From NCBI GenBank assembly GCA_022695795.1, contig MU404155.1, positions 62,001 through 126,000 on the forward strand: a stretch of DNA of 64,000 nucleotides. The letters are read 5' to 3'. Source of the DNA: Biscogniauxia marginata (taxonomy: Eukaryota; Ascomycota; Sordariomycetes; Xylariales; Xylariaceae). The position numbers were made by a program, and so were the translations under genes. Under the pieces are notes generated by a model. The model had not been told where the DNA came from. It was given only the letters and a program-made list of their open reading frames with translations, and ran no database searches. This document shows positions 1 through 11,474 of the stretch, piece by piece (the first letter of the stretch is position 1; each line of letters starts with the position of its first letter).

Positions 1-698
1 CGATCATCCCGGCGCTCAACGAGACGGATCTGAACACACTTAACGAGATGTACCCGGATCCTACCACAACCATCGGCAAGAAGATGTACCTCGACAAACC
101 TCCTTCTGGGTTTGGCACCCAGTTTTGGAGGCTCGACGACGCATATGCACATTATGCCTACATCTGCCCAGTACTCCAGACCGCACATCTAGCTTCGACG
201 GCAGAGAACGCGGCGCCTGTGTACACTTATCAATACGCTGCTAGGTCGAATACCCACGGCGCTGCTGACCATGCTGATGAGACACCAATAGTGGCACATG
301 ACATGTCCGTCATTGGCCAGTACCCCGGCCTAGTAGCGATGGCAGATCGGATGACGAGAGCGTGGAGTCGGTTTGTGGCGACTGGTGATCCTAACTCCGG
401 AACGGGCGCTACCGACACGGGTACACCCGCGTGGCCCAAGTTCGTCAGCCCGTTCACCAGTGGTACTGCTGCCACCTCGGCTGGGGCAGGCAATATAACG
501 CTCTTCGGAGAAGGCAACGACGAACGCATGGGCGTGCGCGGACGGCAGAACCGAGGCATAGCGGCCCAGGTCACATCTCTGTCAGACCGCGTCAAGGAGG
601 AATGCCGCTTCTGGTGGGATAGAGTTCTCCTAAGCGAGGGCTATGGCAACGGCTCTACCACGTTCGCGCCTGCTGAGACGATTAAGGCTAAGCTATGA
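1..698 (+). CDS. Type-B carboxylesterase/lipase, C-terminal part (5' end outside window)
   Basis: This is the 3' end of an alpha/beta-hydrolase of the carboxylesterase type-B family, which hydrolyses carboxylic esters. The frame is open from base 3 through a TGA at 696-698, so the visible ATG at 48 is internal and the true start lies left of the window. The family's C-terminal block is present: a HADE segment around 270-281 whose histidine (codon 270-272) sits where the catalytic His of the Ser-Glu/Asp-His triad lies, then a conserved helix with WSRFVATGDPN (about 361-396) and a late WPKF element. The nucleophile elbow and oxyanion hole are outside the window. No intron is needed in the visible part. 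Secretion and substrate cannot be judged without the N-terminus. Confidence 0.85.
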   Translation, partial: IIPALNETDLNTLNEMYPDPTTTIGKKMYLDKPPSGFGTQFWRLDDAYAHYAYICPVLQTAHLASTAENAAPVYTYQYAARSNTHGAADHADETPIVAHDMSVIGQYPGLVAMADRMTRAWSRFVATGDPNSGTGATDTGTPAWPKFVSPFTSGTAATSAGAGNITLFGEGNDERMGVRGRQNRGIAAQVTSLSDRVKEECRFWWDRVLLSEGYGNGSTTFAPAETIKAKL

Positions 699-2962
699 AC
701 GCTTCCATATGCTGGTTTTTCACTGGAGAAATTGGCTGGCCGGCCAATGTGTCTACGTCTGTGTCTACGTCTGGAGTGAAAAAAAGGGGATTATAGAACA
801 GGCACACGGCGCGAACAAAACCCATCTCCACATCTACGAGCATGTGTGTGCGAGCGGGACGGGCGAAATGGCTCATGCCTCATTCCTCTAGACCTTACGT
901 AATGGGTCCTATACCGCCCTCTATGTATTATCTAGAGGCACACCCCTCGGATTGGGTTTACGGGCCACACCGATTTAGTTCTAGAAGGTGGGATGAGCTA
1001 CGATATGCTTCTTCTCCGCTGATGGACTATCATCTACTTTGGGGTCATCGTCTCATAAGATAGAAACGGGATAGTAGAGGAACGGAAGAGGGGAAGAAGG
1101 GAGGGGGCCGGCTGTTTGTTGGAGAGGGATATGGATATAGAATTCCAATTGTTTAAGAGTCATCAAATGATAGAGAGAGAAAGAGGGCAATGGCGTTTTT
1201 GTTTGCTCTTTTTCCCTCTTCTTCCCCTGTTGGTTGGTTTTAGGGGAAAGGGGGGGAAGGCATTTTTCGAACAGCCAGAAGATTCGGGTTTTTGTTGTAG
1301 AGGTACTAGGTTACTCTATATACACTACTGTGTAGAGCGAGGAAAGAAAGAAGTGGAAAGATAGATCAAGACGAAAGATAAAACGACCAAACGAATGAAA
1401 TGCGAATTAGCCTTTTTCATCTTGCGTTTTACTGTGTATTGGATTTGTTATAGCCGGAGGAGTTAAGGGGGAATTTTTGTATACAAAAATGACCGACCTT
1501 GTCTAGACCTGGATGTATAAACGCATATATATATAGATGTATATATATTGTACTCGCTCTTGTGCTTTTTAAAAAGAAAAGAAAAGAAAAAGAAAAGGCA
1601 ATTGCCTACCTGCTGTGTACACGCAACTATACTGAACAATACACACCAGCATTACCAAGCCATGTGTACACATCCTTTTTTTTTTTTAATACAAGGCGGA
1701 TCAAGAACCATGGTATTCGTTGTTTCACGTATAGATACCTAAGACCTAAGATATTCATCTGTCTTCCGCCGAGTTGAATCCTAGGTAGCAACTTATAACT
1801 ACCTAACCTAGTACGTATCCACACAAAAGTGCCCAAGTCGCGCTCAGTTCGAAAATCCAAAGGCAAAATATAAAACATAGTTTTTCGAGGCATTATAAAA
1901 ATAAAAAATAATTCTCTACAGGATATAACAGAAGTTTTGGATACGTATAAAGTCGTGGCTTGCCGAAACGGTTTTCTTTTCTCAAACAGAAAAAAAACTT
2001 GACTCGGAAAAATAAATATTCTTTCTCTCTCACACACAATACAACGTTTATCGATCCACCCTCCCTCATCCCCCATCCGTTCGTGTTGCGCGCATACCTC
2101 TTCTTTCTCTCTCAACTTCGTATTCCAAGTCTTCTCCTTTATTTTCCCCTCCATAGCGAACGATAAATGTGGCCGTAAAAGTCGAACTCATTAGGTACCC
2201 ACAGAAAATGAGCCCGTAGACCTTCATTACCTAACTGGCAAATTCGACTTTCTCTCCGCCACTCTTCACTCTGATACCTTCGTGGTCTCTTCAGCCCATA
2301 TCCCCCAGCGTATCGATCCCCCATCGATATGAAAGGCGTTGCTTTGTTCGAGAATCAAGAGCTATGACGAACAGGCAAATCCTGCACGGAGATTTGCATA
2401 TTCCCTTCTATATCTAGAGGCAGAGTACTGAAGCCACAAGGGTCCAGAAAAATCCTTTAGAATTAGCGGAGAAACCTCGACCGTCGCCAACTAACAAAAA
2501 AAAAAGAGGACAAAAAAGAATCCCCCATATATATCAATGCGTTACTTTCCCGGTGGAAAAAAATTATATACTCGGGTCATGGCATTTTCTTTGTTCGCAA
2601 TGCCATTTTGATCGGTACCGTAGATGTTCGAAAATAGAAGGATGAATCGAAGATCGGGCGCGAAATGGCTGGCTGGAACTAGGTAATAAAATAGAAGAAA
2701 ATATTATGCACAGAGAAGAATAGTTGGAAGGCGAATTGTAGAATTATCACCGAAACGCCATTTTGAAACCCGATCCAAGGGAGCAAGGCAGCACAACTCC
2801 TAAAACATAGTGATAGTATCGCGTTGCGGTGTTATATGTTATGCCCAAGTCTTAACATCCATGATGATTTAGACGAGGGCGCAAAATTAGCGAGCGGAGT
2901 GATATCGTGATCGACGTGCGCCTCGTAGGACATATAAACTATTCGCGCTTTGTGGCTGGCGC
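699..2962. other. Gene-free spacer between two convergent genes
   Basis: This 2.26-kb stretch separates the 3' ends of the esterase and the Ser/Thr-rich membrane protein, so it should hold both 3' UTRs. It is AT-rich, with purine runs near 1080-1200, ATATAT stretches near 1520-1550, A/T homopolymers (1675-1690, 1985-2000, 2495-2510) and pyrimidine-rich blocks. Short open frames here, including a 175-codon one on the minus strand (1627-2154), are low-complexity and resemble no known protein. I see no RNA gene. Confidence 0.6.
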
Positions 2963-4324
2963 CTAGAAATTCTGCGAAATGCCGGCGCTTTGCTGGGGGT
3001 AATGCGAAGGATTCTCGATACGAGTGTTGCGTCGAGCTGGGTTGTCCCGAATGACCGGCTGTCCTCCCGCCTCTCCTGGACGCTGGGCACCATTCGAGCC
3101 TTCGACGTATGGGTTGTTGCTGCCATATTGATCATAGTAAGGGGAGCCTCCGTAAGTAACACCATTGTCGGCGGAGCCATCGGATCGTCCTGCAGCACTG
3201 TAGGAGGACGAAGCGTTCGAAGGTCCACGATGCACGTTGCCGCCACGGTTGTCGGTGGCGGAGGGCCCCATGGCGCCAAGGATCTCGCCCTCGGGCGGGC
3301 CGTCGCCAATTAATGCTTCTCCTGATCTTGTGTCAGAAAAGTTGCCTCTCGTAGGTGAGGTTGCGTCCGAGTAAGCCACACCTGGTGCACCACCTGACAT
3401 GGTGGTCGACGCTTTCCGGCCTGTAGAACCTCCCAAGGTGGTTGAACCCCAGCCACGATACCCCGAAGATCCATCTTCCTTCATCTCGTAAGCACCTCCG
3501 GCACTGTTGACATCGGGGAGGGTCGGGTCGTTGTTCGGGTTGTAGCTGTAATCCTCTACCTCCTTTCTCCTCTCCTCCTCGGCATCCTTTCGCTGCTTGC
3601 GCTTCCTCCAGAAGAAGATACCGGCAACAACCAGCAGCGCCACGGCGGCGATGGGCACGACAACAGAGACGGCAATCTTGGAGGATTGGTTTAAGCTGCC
3701 GCTGGCCGGGGCGTCGCTTGATTGGATGATACCGGCTCCAGACGATGTCGTGCTTGGCGTATCCGTTGCTGGAGAATCGGTCTCCACGATAGATGTGATG
3801 GTAACGAATTGCGTGCTCCCATTTTCACCGGTGGTCACCTGCGTAGTGGTGAAGACGAAGCTCGAGCGCGACGAGGTTGACGTTGTTGTCGGGTCTGACA
3901 AAGAACTTGTCGTCTCGGTGGTAGGCGTCGTTTCGTCGGAGGTGGTGCTGGTGGTGCTTGGAGTGGTAGGCGTGGGCGTGGTGGGCGTCGTTTGCGGTGT
4001 AGTCGTACTAGTAGTAGTTGGGGGATCCGTGGTCGATGTTGATGTCGACGGCTCGCTTGTGGTAGACGGTTCAGAAGTCGTGGTTGACGGGGTTGTAGCT
4101 GAAGTTGTAGTGGAAGGCTCGGTAGTGCTGGGATCGGGAGTGGCTGTGGTGGAAGTGGTGTCAGTTATTAAACTAGTTAGACTAGTAGCAGTAGACGTGT
4201 CTGCGGGCGCACTTGAAGTTGCTGCCGTATTAGTGTCAACAACACTTGTAGCGTTGGAAGACGACATGGCGAAGAGACGCTCTGCGACTTTCAACCGAGA
4301 ATGATGTCTAGGAGGGGGAGCCAT
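2963..4324 (-). CDS. Ser/Thr-rich single-pass membrane protein, Mid2/WSC-sensor-like architecture
   Basis: This single-exon gene encodes 453 aa. The first ~190 residues are almost pure Thr/Ser/Pro, as expected of an O-mannosylated extracellular stalk. A transmembrane helix at about residues 215-238 is followed by a basic stop-transfer stretch (RKRKQRK), and then a ~210-residue hydrophilic tail rich in Gly, Ser and Asn with repeated short GSS/GGS motifs. This is the architecture of yeast cell-wall stress sensors such as Mid2/Mtl1, which signal to the PKC pathway; assignment to that role is inference from layout only. No cleavable signal peptide is visible at either the first Met or the Met at residue 20 (nt 4267), so a type III orientation or an unseen upstream exon is possible. 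The Met-20 start is plausible because the first 19 residues look like leader sequence. Confidence 0.7.
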   Translation of the reverse strand: MAPPPRHHSRLKVAERLFAMSSSNATSVVDTNTAATSSAPADTSTATSLTSLITDTTSTTATPDPSTTEPSTTTSATTPSTTTSEPSTTSEPSTSTSTTDPPTTTSTTTPQTTPTTPTPTTPSTTSTTSDETTPTTETTSSLSDPTTTSTSSRSSFVFTTTQVTTGENGSTQFVTITSIVETDSPATDTPSTTSSGAGIIQSSDAPASGSLNQSSKIAVSVVVPIAAVALLVVAGIFFWRKRKQRKDAEEERRKEVEDYSYNPNNDPTLPDVNSAGGAYEMKEDGSSGYRGWGSTTLGGSTGRKASTTMSGGAPGVAYSDATSPTRGNFSDTRSGEALIGDGPPEGEILGAMGPSATDNRGGNVHRGPSNASSSYSAAGRSDGSADNGVTYGGSPYYDQYGSNNPYVEGSNGAQRPGEAGGQPVIRDNPARRNTRIENPSHYPQQSAGISQNF

Positions 4325-7300
4325 GTTAGCTTGAGCAAGTAGTAGGCGTATGGAATGAAGGAGGCATCGGGAAGGGTTCGAGGAAGACGACAGAGTAGAA
4401 ACGGAAGCGGAGTGCGTGGTTGAGGCTATTCACCTCACCATGCACGGCGAGTGCCCGGGCTGGGAGACTGTGGAACGCAGCGGGCATTGCTTTGGGGTTG
4501 GGGCACACAGGCGGCATCGCGATGTCAGTGGAATCGTACCTCTAGGAGACTTGGCAGTCGGATAGGCTGGTGGAGGACCAGTGTAGACTGGGTGAGAAGG
4601 AATGGCGACCCGGCGGGGAGGCACAATTGAAGACAATTGTTTCGAGTCGTGCGACGCTGAGACGCTGGAGACGCGAGCAGGAGACGGCAGAGGAAGAGGA
4701 AGGGCGGTTGTCGCTGGGAGCCGCTGGCTGGGGTTGGGGGTGTGCTAATTGAACGAGGTGCGCTAATGCAGAGGGCGTGGCTGAGTACCCAAGGGTATTT
4801 TGTTCCCTCTCGTGTCTCGTCGTGTCTCTCGGCTCGTATGCGCCGCCACCCAAATGATAGGACAGCAAGACAGCGGTGCAACGAAGCAGCGCTGATCTCA
4901 GCTGGAACAGGTCTTCTAAAAGAGGGCGCTGGTGAAACGAAGGAGCTTAAAAAAAACCTTGATTGCCGCCGGACAGCCTCGAAGAAAAAAAGGAATAATA
5001 AGAAGAGGTGTTGGGAGAATAGGAAGAACTCTCGAGAGCTGTCGAGGTTGTTTGATTGAATTTGGCCGGGGGTAATTTTGCTCAATGTCGAAGAGAGGGT
5101 TGAAAATGTCAACCTAAGCTTGTTTTGGCCTTAGACGCTGTCCGCTCAGGCTTGAGCGTCCCCGTAGCGAGATAGTAAGCCGAAAAGGGCCTAGCCGCAA
5201 GACGTAGTGCTCCCGATAGGCTTTCTTGGTGAGGGCAAGCCTAAACAATAAAGATATGCTCAGATCTGGCAGCAGCAGCGGCCCAGTCCCGTCTGCAGTG
5301 TGTCGTAGCTGTTGTTCCGGATTCCTCCAAACCACTGCTCTACCCCTCCGAGCTGAACCGGTGTCCCCCCTTGTACCTACTACTGAATAGCAATCCCAGC
5401 TTTTTAAGTTCGATGTCGCCGAAGAGGTAAATCAATCAGTCAATCTTTTCCTGCAGTGACACCGATGACCAGATGTCTGCTCAACGTTACTCTGAGAATG
5501 CCTTTGGTCCTTGCTTTTTTTCTTCTTCAATCCTCCAATGATAATCTCCTTATGCCTGGCTTTTCAAACTTCAACCAGCACCTACGTATTGTTCTGCTCT
5601 GCTCTGCTCTTCTCTTCTCCTCTCTGGGAATAAACGGTGATAAAATGATATGTTGATATTGCCGATCTGTGTTTCTCCACCGGCTGATTTTCGAAGTCCG
5701 CCTCGAGAGATCGGTCAAGAATAGTGAATCGTGCAGGAACTATCGATCTAGTATTACCCTTTGCGTATCGAGAAGCTGGGAGCTGAGTTGTTGTTATTGT
5801 TGTGGTTGTACGATAAGTGTGAGACGGTCTCGCCCGGGAAGATCGGTCGGTCGGTCGGCTGGTCTTTGTGTGCGACGTTTGAAAGTTGGTTGGGAATGTC
5901 CGTTGGCACGCAGTGAAACGATGGAGTTCCAGATCCAGGTGGTTCATGCTATGTACCTGATATGATGTATATGTGAATAAGTATGTAAGTCTCTATATAT
6001 GTATGTATGTCGACTTACTCACCTACTGCATACCATAGCCAGCTGACCTTCGAGCAAATCACACCGGATGCCGCACAATGGGGTTCTGTTTCTCGCCTTC
6101 AATGAGGAGAAACGAGAGTTTGTAGAATCGCTAGCGAAACAACTGCTCGCTCCGCCCGCTTCGTATTATATCGAGCGACCTCTCTTAGGTGGCGGGCCAA
6201 GTGGCTACCTTTATCTGATGTATTCCATACATGGCTTGCGTGCTACACGTACATACCTACACTAGTTTGTCGCCGATACGCAATTCTTCTTCGCCGGTCC
6301 CACCTCCGTCTCCCCAACCAGACTTCGAGACCGCCTCAAAGGCTCTTTAGGTTCTTCACCCATCGTAGACCACCTAGCCTAACCTACTTCGTGCTTCCAA
6401 CTGCCGTCTCGACGCAGAGCTTCACTTCACATGGTCAGAGAGCTTCTCCGTATCATCGCATCCGCAGACCCACGGCTGCCACGGCGTGCAACGTGTGATG
6501 GTTCAGCCATCTCAATCGAATCTGGTGGGCCGTACCATCTTACGAGTTATCTAAACTCAGGATCAACACCAATGAGCTTTTAGCCTTCGCCAAAGTGCAG
6601 CGACCCCTAAGGCACGGCCTACATAAGCTCTGCAGGACCTGCTGCAGAGAAGGGGGCCTTGTGTATTTGCCAGCTCTAAAGCTCTCTACACTATTTGATT
6701 CGGTACCAATCGTAGGCCATTTCGTGAGTTCTTTCCTCCACAGTTTGTGAGACATCAACCTCGCCTCATCTCCCTCGCCCGCCATCGATGCACGCTGGTG
6801 TGGCCCTCGGTGAACGGTGAACGGTGAACGCCCCCAGACATTCCCTATGTACATAAAGCAGTCTTGTGGTAATGCAACTTTAGCAACTTATTCAGGACGG
6901 TTTCCTGCCGTGCTGACGTGCAGGAAGATACGGTTGAATACATGGCGTTAGATACCCATGCTGAATGACACCCAACACCTTATGTTTCCCCTATCATGGA
7001 CGAGGAAGGCAAAACTAATATAAAATAATCAAGGCAGAAATCTGGTTTCCCCGTTTCCCCATTCTCTCTTCGACGATAGACTTGATCGCGGTCTGTGAGG
7101 GGGTATTCTGATCTTTCACGTCATTATAAGATCTGATTTCTCCAAAGGAAGACGTAATTGGGGTTTCCTCCCCCGTGGATCTGAAGATCTTCTTTTAATC
7201 CAAGGGTGTAAGACCAAGACTGAATTCCAACTTGTTAAGGATTGGAAAAACACGAACCTGCTATCTTGGGAAATGCTTCCGAGGATCTGATCTACATATT

Positions 7301-9347
7301 TGCTCTCGCTCTCGCTCCTAGACTCTCAGACTCTATCTGCTCATGGAGAAAATACGCTAATGACCAACTCTGTGGGATCGGCAGCGGGTCGGTCGCCTGC
7401 CTATGAGAAAAAAAGAAGAAAAAAAGAATCGTCATCGATATCGTATTGGCCCAGCCTCGGACGGCTTCTGCCAACTTTGCTGCTACTAGCTCGGATATAT
7501 CTAACTTAGCTCTATGATATCTACTTATACGTACCGTGCGCTAACATACTGAGGTGTTTCTTATGAGACGAGATGAAATACATGATTTTATAAATCTCAA
7601 TTGATTCTTTACCAATCATTTCATCGCTACCTCGTGTTTGTTTCTTAGGCGGTGAGGTACTACTTACCTACATATTGTACATGCGAGGTGACCCTTTTAG
7701 GAGTTACCTAGGTCTAAGACAGAAAGAAGCCTCAGAGAACAATACACAAAAGCTCTCCCCCGAGAGAAGGATTACTTGGTAGTTAAATATACTGTGGGTG
7801 TTCCGCAGCGTGATTCAAAACAAACACAGTATGCACAGAGTTTATATGTACATAATAGAAGAACTAGGAAAGGAGAGGAGCCAGGGGGGTTGTTACGGGG
7901 CGTTGGTAAATCTCCTTCTAGACGAGCAGAAAAAAAAACTATAAAAAAAACTAAGGTACACACAAGGTATATATAAAAACAATACCTCTCTGTATGCATT
8001 TGATTGTGTACCTGCCTTAGTCTCTGAATGGAGTTTTCAAAGTTTCTTTTCTTTTCTCTTTCTGGGGTCCTTTTTTTTTTTTTTCTTTTTTTTTCCCCTT
8101 ACCAAACTTCCATACAGGCACGCTTAAAAAGTTCAAGAAAATAAAAATAAGAAGTAAAGAAAGGAAGTTTCCGCTAAACGTATTATGTACGTAATAGGTT
8201 GAGCTGTAAATAGTAACAACCTACCTAAAGCTAACTAGGCACTACCTAGTACGGTACGACGCGAACGCACGGGGAACAAAGGGTAATTTCATTCCACTTT
8301 TTATTTTTAACCGTGTGAAAGGAGGCAGTGAGAGGGAGGTAAAGCCCCGGCCGCTCGGGTGGTTTGTAATTGGTAGCATAAGCCGCATCGCATCACATCG
8401 GATCATAACCTAGGTCGCGAGTGAAACCGTCAGCGCCACAAGTTTAAGAATTATACCGATTATGTGTATGCTTAGACTTATGTAGATACCCAAACCTAGA
8501 TGAAGGAATCATTACATATTGTTGTTAAGGGCGAACTGGGGTAAGTTCTCGTCCAACCAAGCCACCTCTTGAAAGGCAGGCATGAAAAACTAGACATTGG
8601 CGCAGGGCTCGTTTTTGTCTTGTTGGGTTATCAACAAAGAGTTTCTTTTTTTCTTCCCTGAGGCGGCAGCAGATAAACCAAATAAAATACATAAAAAGCT
8701 TTGCGAAGAACCTCAGGACCCAAGAAGATTTATCATAAAGAGTCGTTTATAGCAGATCGCTTCCGGTGGCAGAGGACATATATGTGAAGATCACCGACGG
8801 GAACCCATTGGGAGAAATAAACAATACCTCAACAGCCCATTATCTATATATACTTCAAAACCCCAATGGTTAGCATCAATAAACAAAACAGAAACAGACA
8901 GAAGAAAACAATTAGAGGTAGTTTCCCCTACATATCGCAATCACCTTCACGAGAAGGGCATTGTACGCCGATTATCCCCATCTATAGTAATAATAAACTC
9001 CCATGACATATAATATGTATATAATATATACTCACTCACTCACACTTCACTTCACTTACACTCACGCCCAGCTATGCCGTCATGCAAAACAATAAACCTG
9101 GACATTGCTGTTCTTCTCCCGTTCGTGAAACTCGGTTTCCCCAGAATTCGAACGTCTCCCTCCCAACTTGGCATCGAAATGAAATTTCAAGACATTAACA
9201 AATACAGTTATGTTGTGTTGTGTCGGGTCTAAGACGACGCGACGGAAGAATGGCCGACCCTCTATAGCGCTCAGAACTCCTCCCATACAGTGCTATCCAG
9301 ACCTTTGAAAATTCCCACTCGAAAGCACGAGAAACTTAATCCAAGAC
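4325..9347. other. 5-kb gene-free region, upstream of the Ser/Thr-rich membrane protein
   Basis: No convincing protein gene is seen over about 5.0 kb. The part next to the membrane-protein gene (4325-5110) is pyrimidine-rich on its coding strand and contains several small upstream open frames, consistent with a long 5' leader. Further out are CTGCTCT repeats near 5590-5625, a GGTC-type run near 5845, a CGGTGAA triplicate at 6808-6828, T14 and T9 tracts at 8071-8094, and CACT-type repeats near 9033-9060. The right end should contain the 3' UTR of the Skg6-like gene. A D-arm-like sequence near 5335-5355 was examined as a tRNA and rejected. Confidence 0.5.
6808..6828. repeat. 7-bp tandem repeat CGGTGAA x3
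   Basis: Three perfect head-to-tail copies of CGGTGAA lie in intergenic DNA. This is an ordinary small minisatellite seed with no overlapping gene. Confidence 0.9.
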
Positions 9348-11474
9348 CTAGTCACGCAGGTTCCAAGACGGCTTCAGCGTATTCGACATCGCCTGCTGGG
9401 TGAAGACTGTGTCGCCCGGTAGACGGCTAACTCGGCCGGCTCCGCCGCGTATCGCACTTAGCTGGGCAGTCGAGATACCGCTGCGATTGCTGCGAATACT
9501 GCCGGAGTCGCTCATTTGCTCCTGGTCCTTAAACCGCCGCGGCGGTGCGAAATCTAGAGCGGTAAACGTTCCCGATTTACGTAGGAGATGCCTGTGATCC
9601 TAGTTAGCATGGTGTTTATATTCAAAAACGCTGTTTTACTTACGGGCTGGGTAATGCTGCCGTCTCCTCGAAGGCGCTCACGAGGGGCGAGTGGATAGGC
9701 GTGTTTAAGGCGTATGGTCGGCGCTCACCAACGGGGCTTTGTGATCGGCCAGCTGCTTGATCTTTAATCGTGGGCGGAGGTGCAAATTCAAGGACACCTG
9801 AAAGAGCAAATGCGTCATCTTTCAACTTGGAGGGTGTAGGCAGAGTATTAAGGTCAGCGGGAGGGGGCAAGGGTTTCTTCGGCTTTTGGCCGTAGCGTGG
9901 GTTAGAGGCTGAAGAATCGGGTCGTGGGCTCATAGGTGCCCATCTACCACCGCTTGATATCGTAGAACCAGCTCTTGGCCTTCCATGTGGGCCAGGAGGC
10001 CCACGTGGTGGTCCGCGGGGCCCTCCAGACATGCCTCCAACCGAACCATGAGGGCCACGTTGTCTAGGTCCTGGCATCGGTCGCCGGGAATTGGGGGGCG
10101 GTGTCATGGCTCGGCGAGTAACGGGCTGGGCATAAGGCATAACGAAAGCATTCGTCTCGGGATCAAAGTATGCCGCTTCGCCGTAGTAGTTGGCGTCATA
10201 GTCCTCGTAATAGGCTGCTTGCTGCGGGATGGGTGGCGGCTTGCCCGCATCTGTCTTAGCCGTGCCGTCTTCGAAGTACTCCTTGTAGAATGAACGGATT
10301 CTGTTCGCCCTGAACTCGGGGTCTTCAGACTCGAGGAAATCATCAGGTGGCAGGGGTCGAAGTCCCACGGACAGGCGTCGATTCTCTTTGGCTGGTACAC
10401 CTAATCCGGCGGAATGTGGAACTGCTGGTTGTTCCATGTGTAACTCGTCATCATCATATGCGCTTACTTGGATGTGATTGGCATAGGCCTCATATTCTTG
10501 GACATCGTTGGGCTCAATGGCGGGAATGGTTTCCTCCTGGGACGGTTGCATACCTGTGGGAGATGGCTTGGTTCCTGGTACTTGCATGATACCGAGACCT
10601 TCGGATGACCTCTGGGATCCAGGCTGCGAAGCGGTGACGTGGTCTGCCTTCATGGACTCGGCGGAGATAGGACGAGAAGCTTGTGCGACGCCGATCCGGG
10701 GAACCTGGGCAGCTACGGCAGGAGGTTCCTTAATTTCTGGGACCTGGGCTAGTCCTGGACCATCATCCACGAAGCGGAATCCATTCTTTGCTGGCGGCGC
10801 GGGGCCATCGACGATTTCAGCGCGTTGAGGCATCTGGGCGGCAGGGGGAAGCTCCGGCAGGGGACCTGTTGGCATTTGTTTCTGAGGGGGCATATCAGCA
10901 GCGCTCGGTCCACTAAAGCGCGTTTTGCTGGTGTATACCGAAGAATCCCTAGAAAGCGCTCCTTTCTGGGAGGTAGCGTCGCTACCCATGTAGCTGGCAA
11001 CTGATCGGTAGGGGTCCTCGCTTTGGTGGATGGTTTTTGCCAGCGAATTCATAGACTCCCGCGAGTTCTGGAGATGCGGCGGGAGTAGGTAAGGACTAGA
11101 CAGATTCATATCCATGGAAAGCTGTGCTTTGTGGCTCGGGTCCTTCGCCATTCCAAGAAAGGCGCTCTTTCTCTTGCTTTTGGCAGGTTTGTCGTCAAGC
11201 CCGAAGTCCATCGATTTGTACTTATCCGACTCGTCTTCCTTCCTCATCCTAGCCTGCGATCTACGATGGAGGTAAACTAGAACAAAGATTGCAATAACTA
11301 CGGGTATACTATATGATTGTGAGCCAATTGAAGGTCAGGGCGAAGAGAAATTGCATCTTACCAAACACCAAGCGTAATCGGAAGGGTCATCGTGTTGCCG
11401 ACTGGTTTCTCATCGGTGTTGTTCGTCCTAGCCATCACCCGAGCGAAGACATCACCTGCTTCCGAGCTGGTCAT
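9348..11474 (-). CDS. Skg6/Tos2-like single-pass membrane protein with long cytoplasmic tail
   Basis: I rebuild three exons: 11474-11362, 11308-9644 and 9591-9348, with introns of 53 and 52 nt bearing GTAAGA/GTAAGT donors, giving 673 aa. A short N-terminus is followed by one transmembrane helix (about residues 29-52, from MTLPITLGV across the first intron into IPVVIAIFVLVYL), then basic HRRSQAR and a ~600-residue tail. The tail has a conserved block after the membrane, Pro-rich stretches and a Gly/Pro/Arg region near residues 430-470, and ends in a conserved-looking C-terminus (PSWNLRD) present only if the last intron is spliced. The topology matches the fungal SKG6-type domain of the polarity proteins Skg6, Tos2 and Axl2, which sit at growth sites; that function is inferred. 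The frame is also open upstream to an ATG at 11654, adding 60 residues with an HGHGHGHGH run. I prefer the 11474 start. Confidence 0.7.

Noticed and set aside
1627..2154. 175-codon minus-strand frame in the first spacer
   Set aside because: Low-complexity Lys/Phe-rich translation from AT-rich DNA, with no homologue I recognise and no promoter-like context.
3597..4304. 235-codon plus-strand frame rich in Val
   Set aside because: Exact antisense of the Thr/Ser-rich coding region; its composition is a by-product of that repeat.
5330..5360. Possible tRNA on the minus strand (GCTC...GAGC D-arm-like stem followed by a TTTGGAG loop)
   Set aside because: No pairing 3' acceptor arm and no GGTTCRANTCC T-arm follows at a suitable distance.
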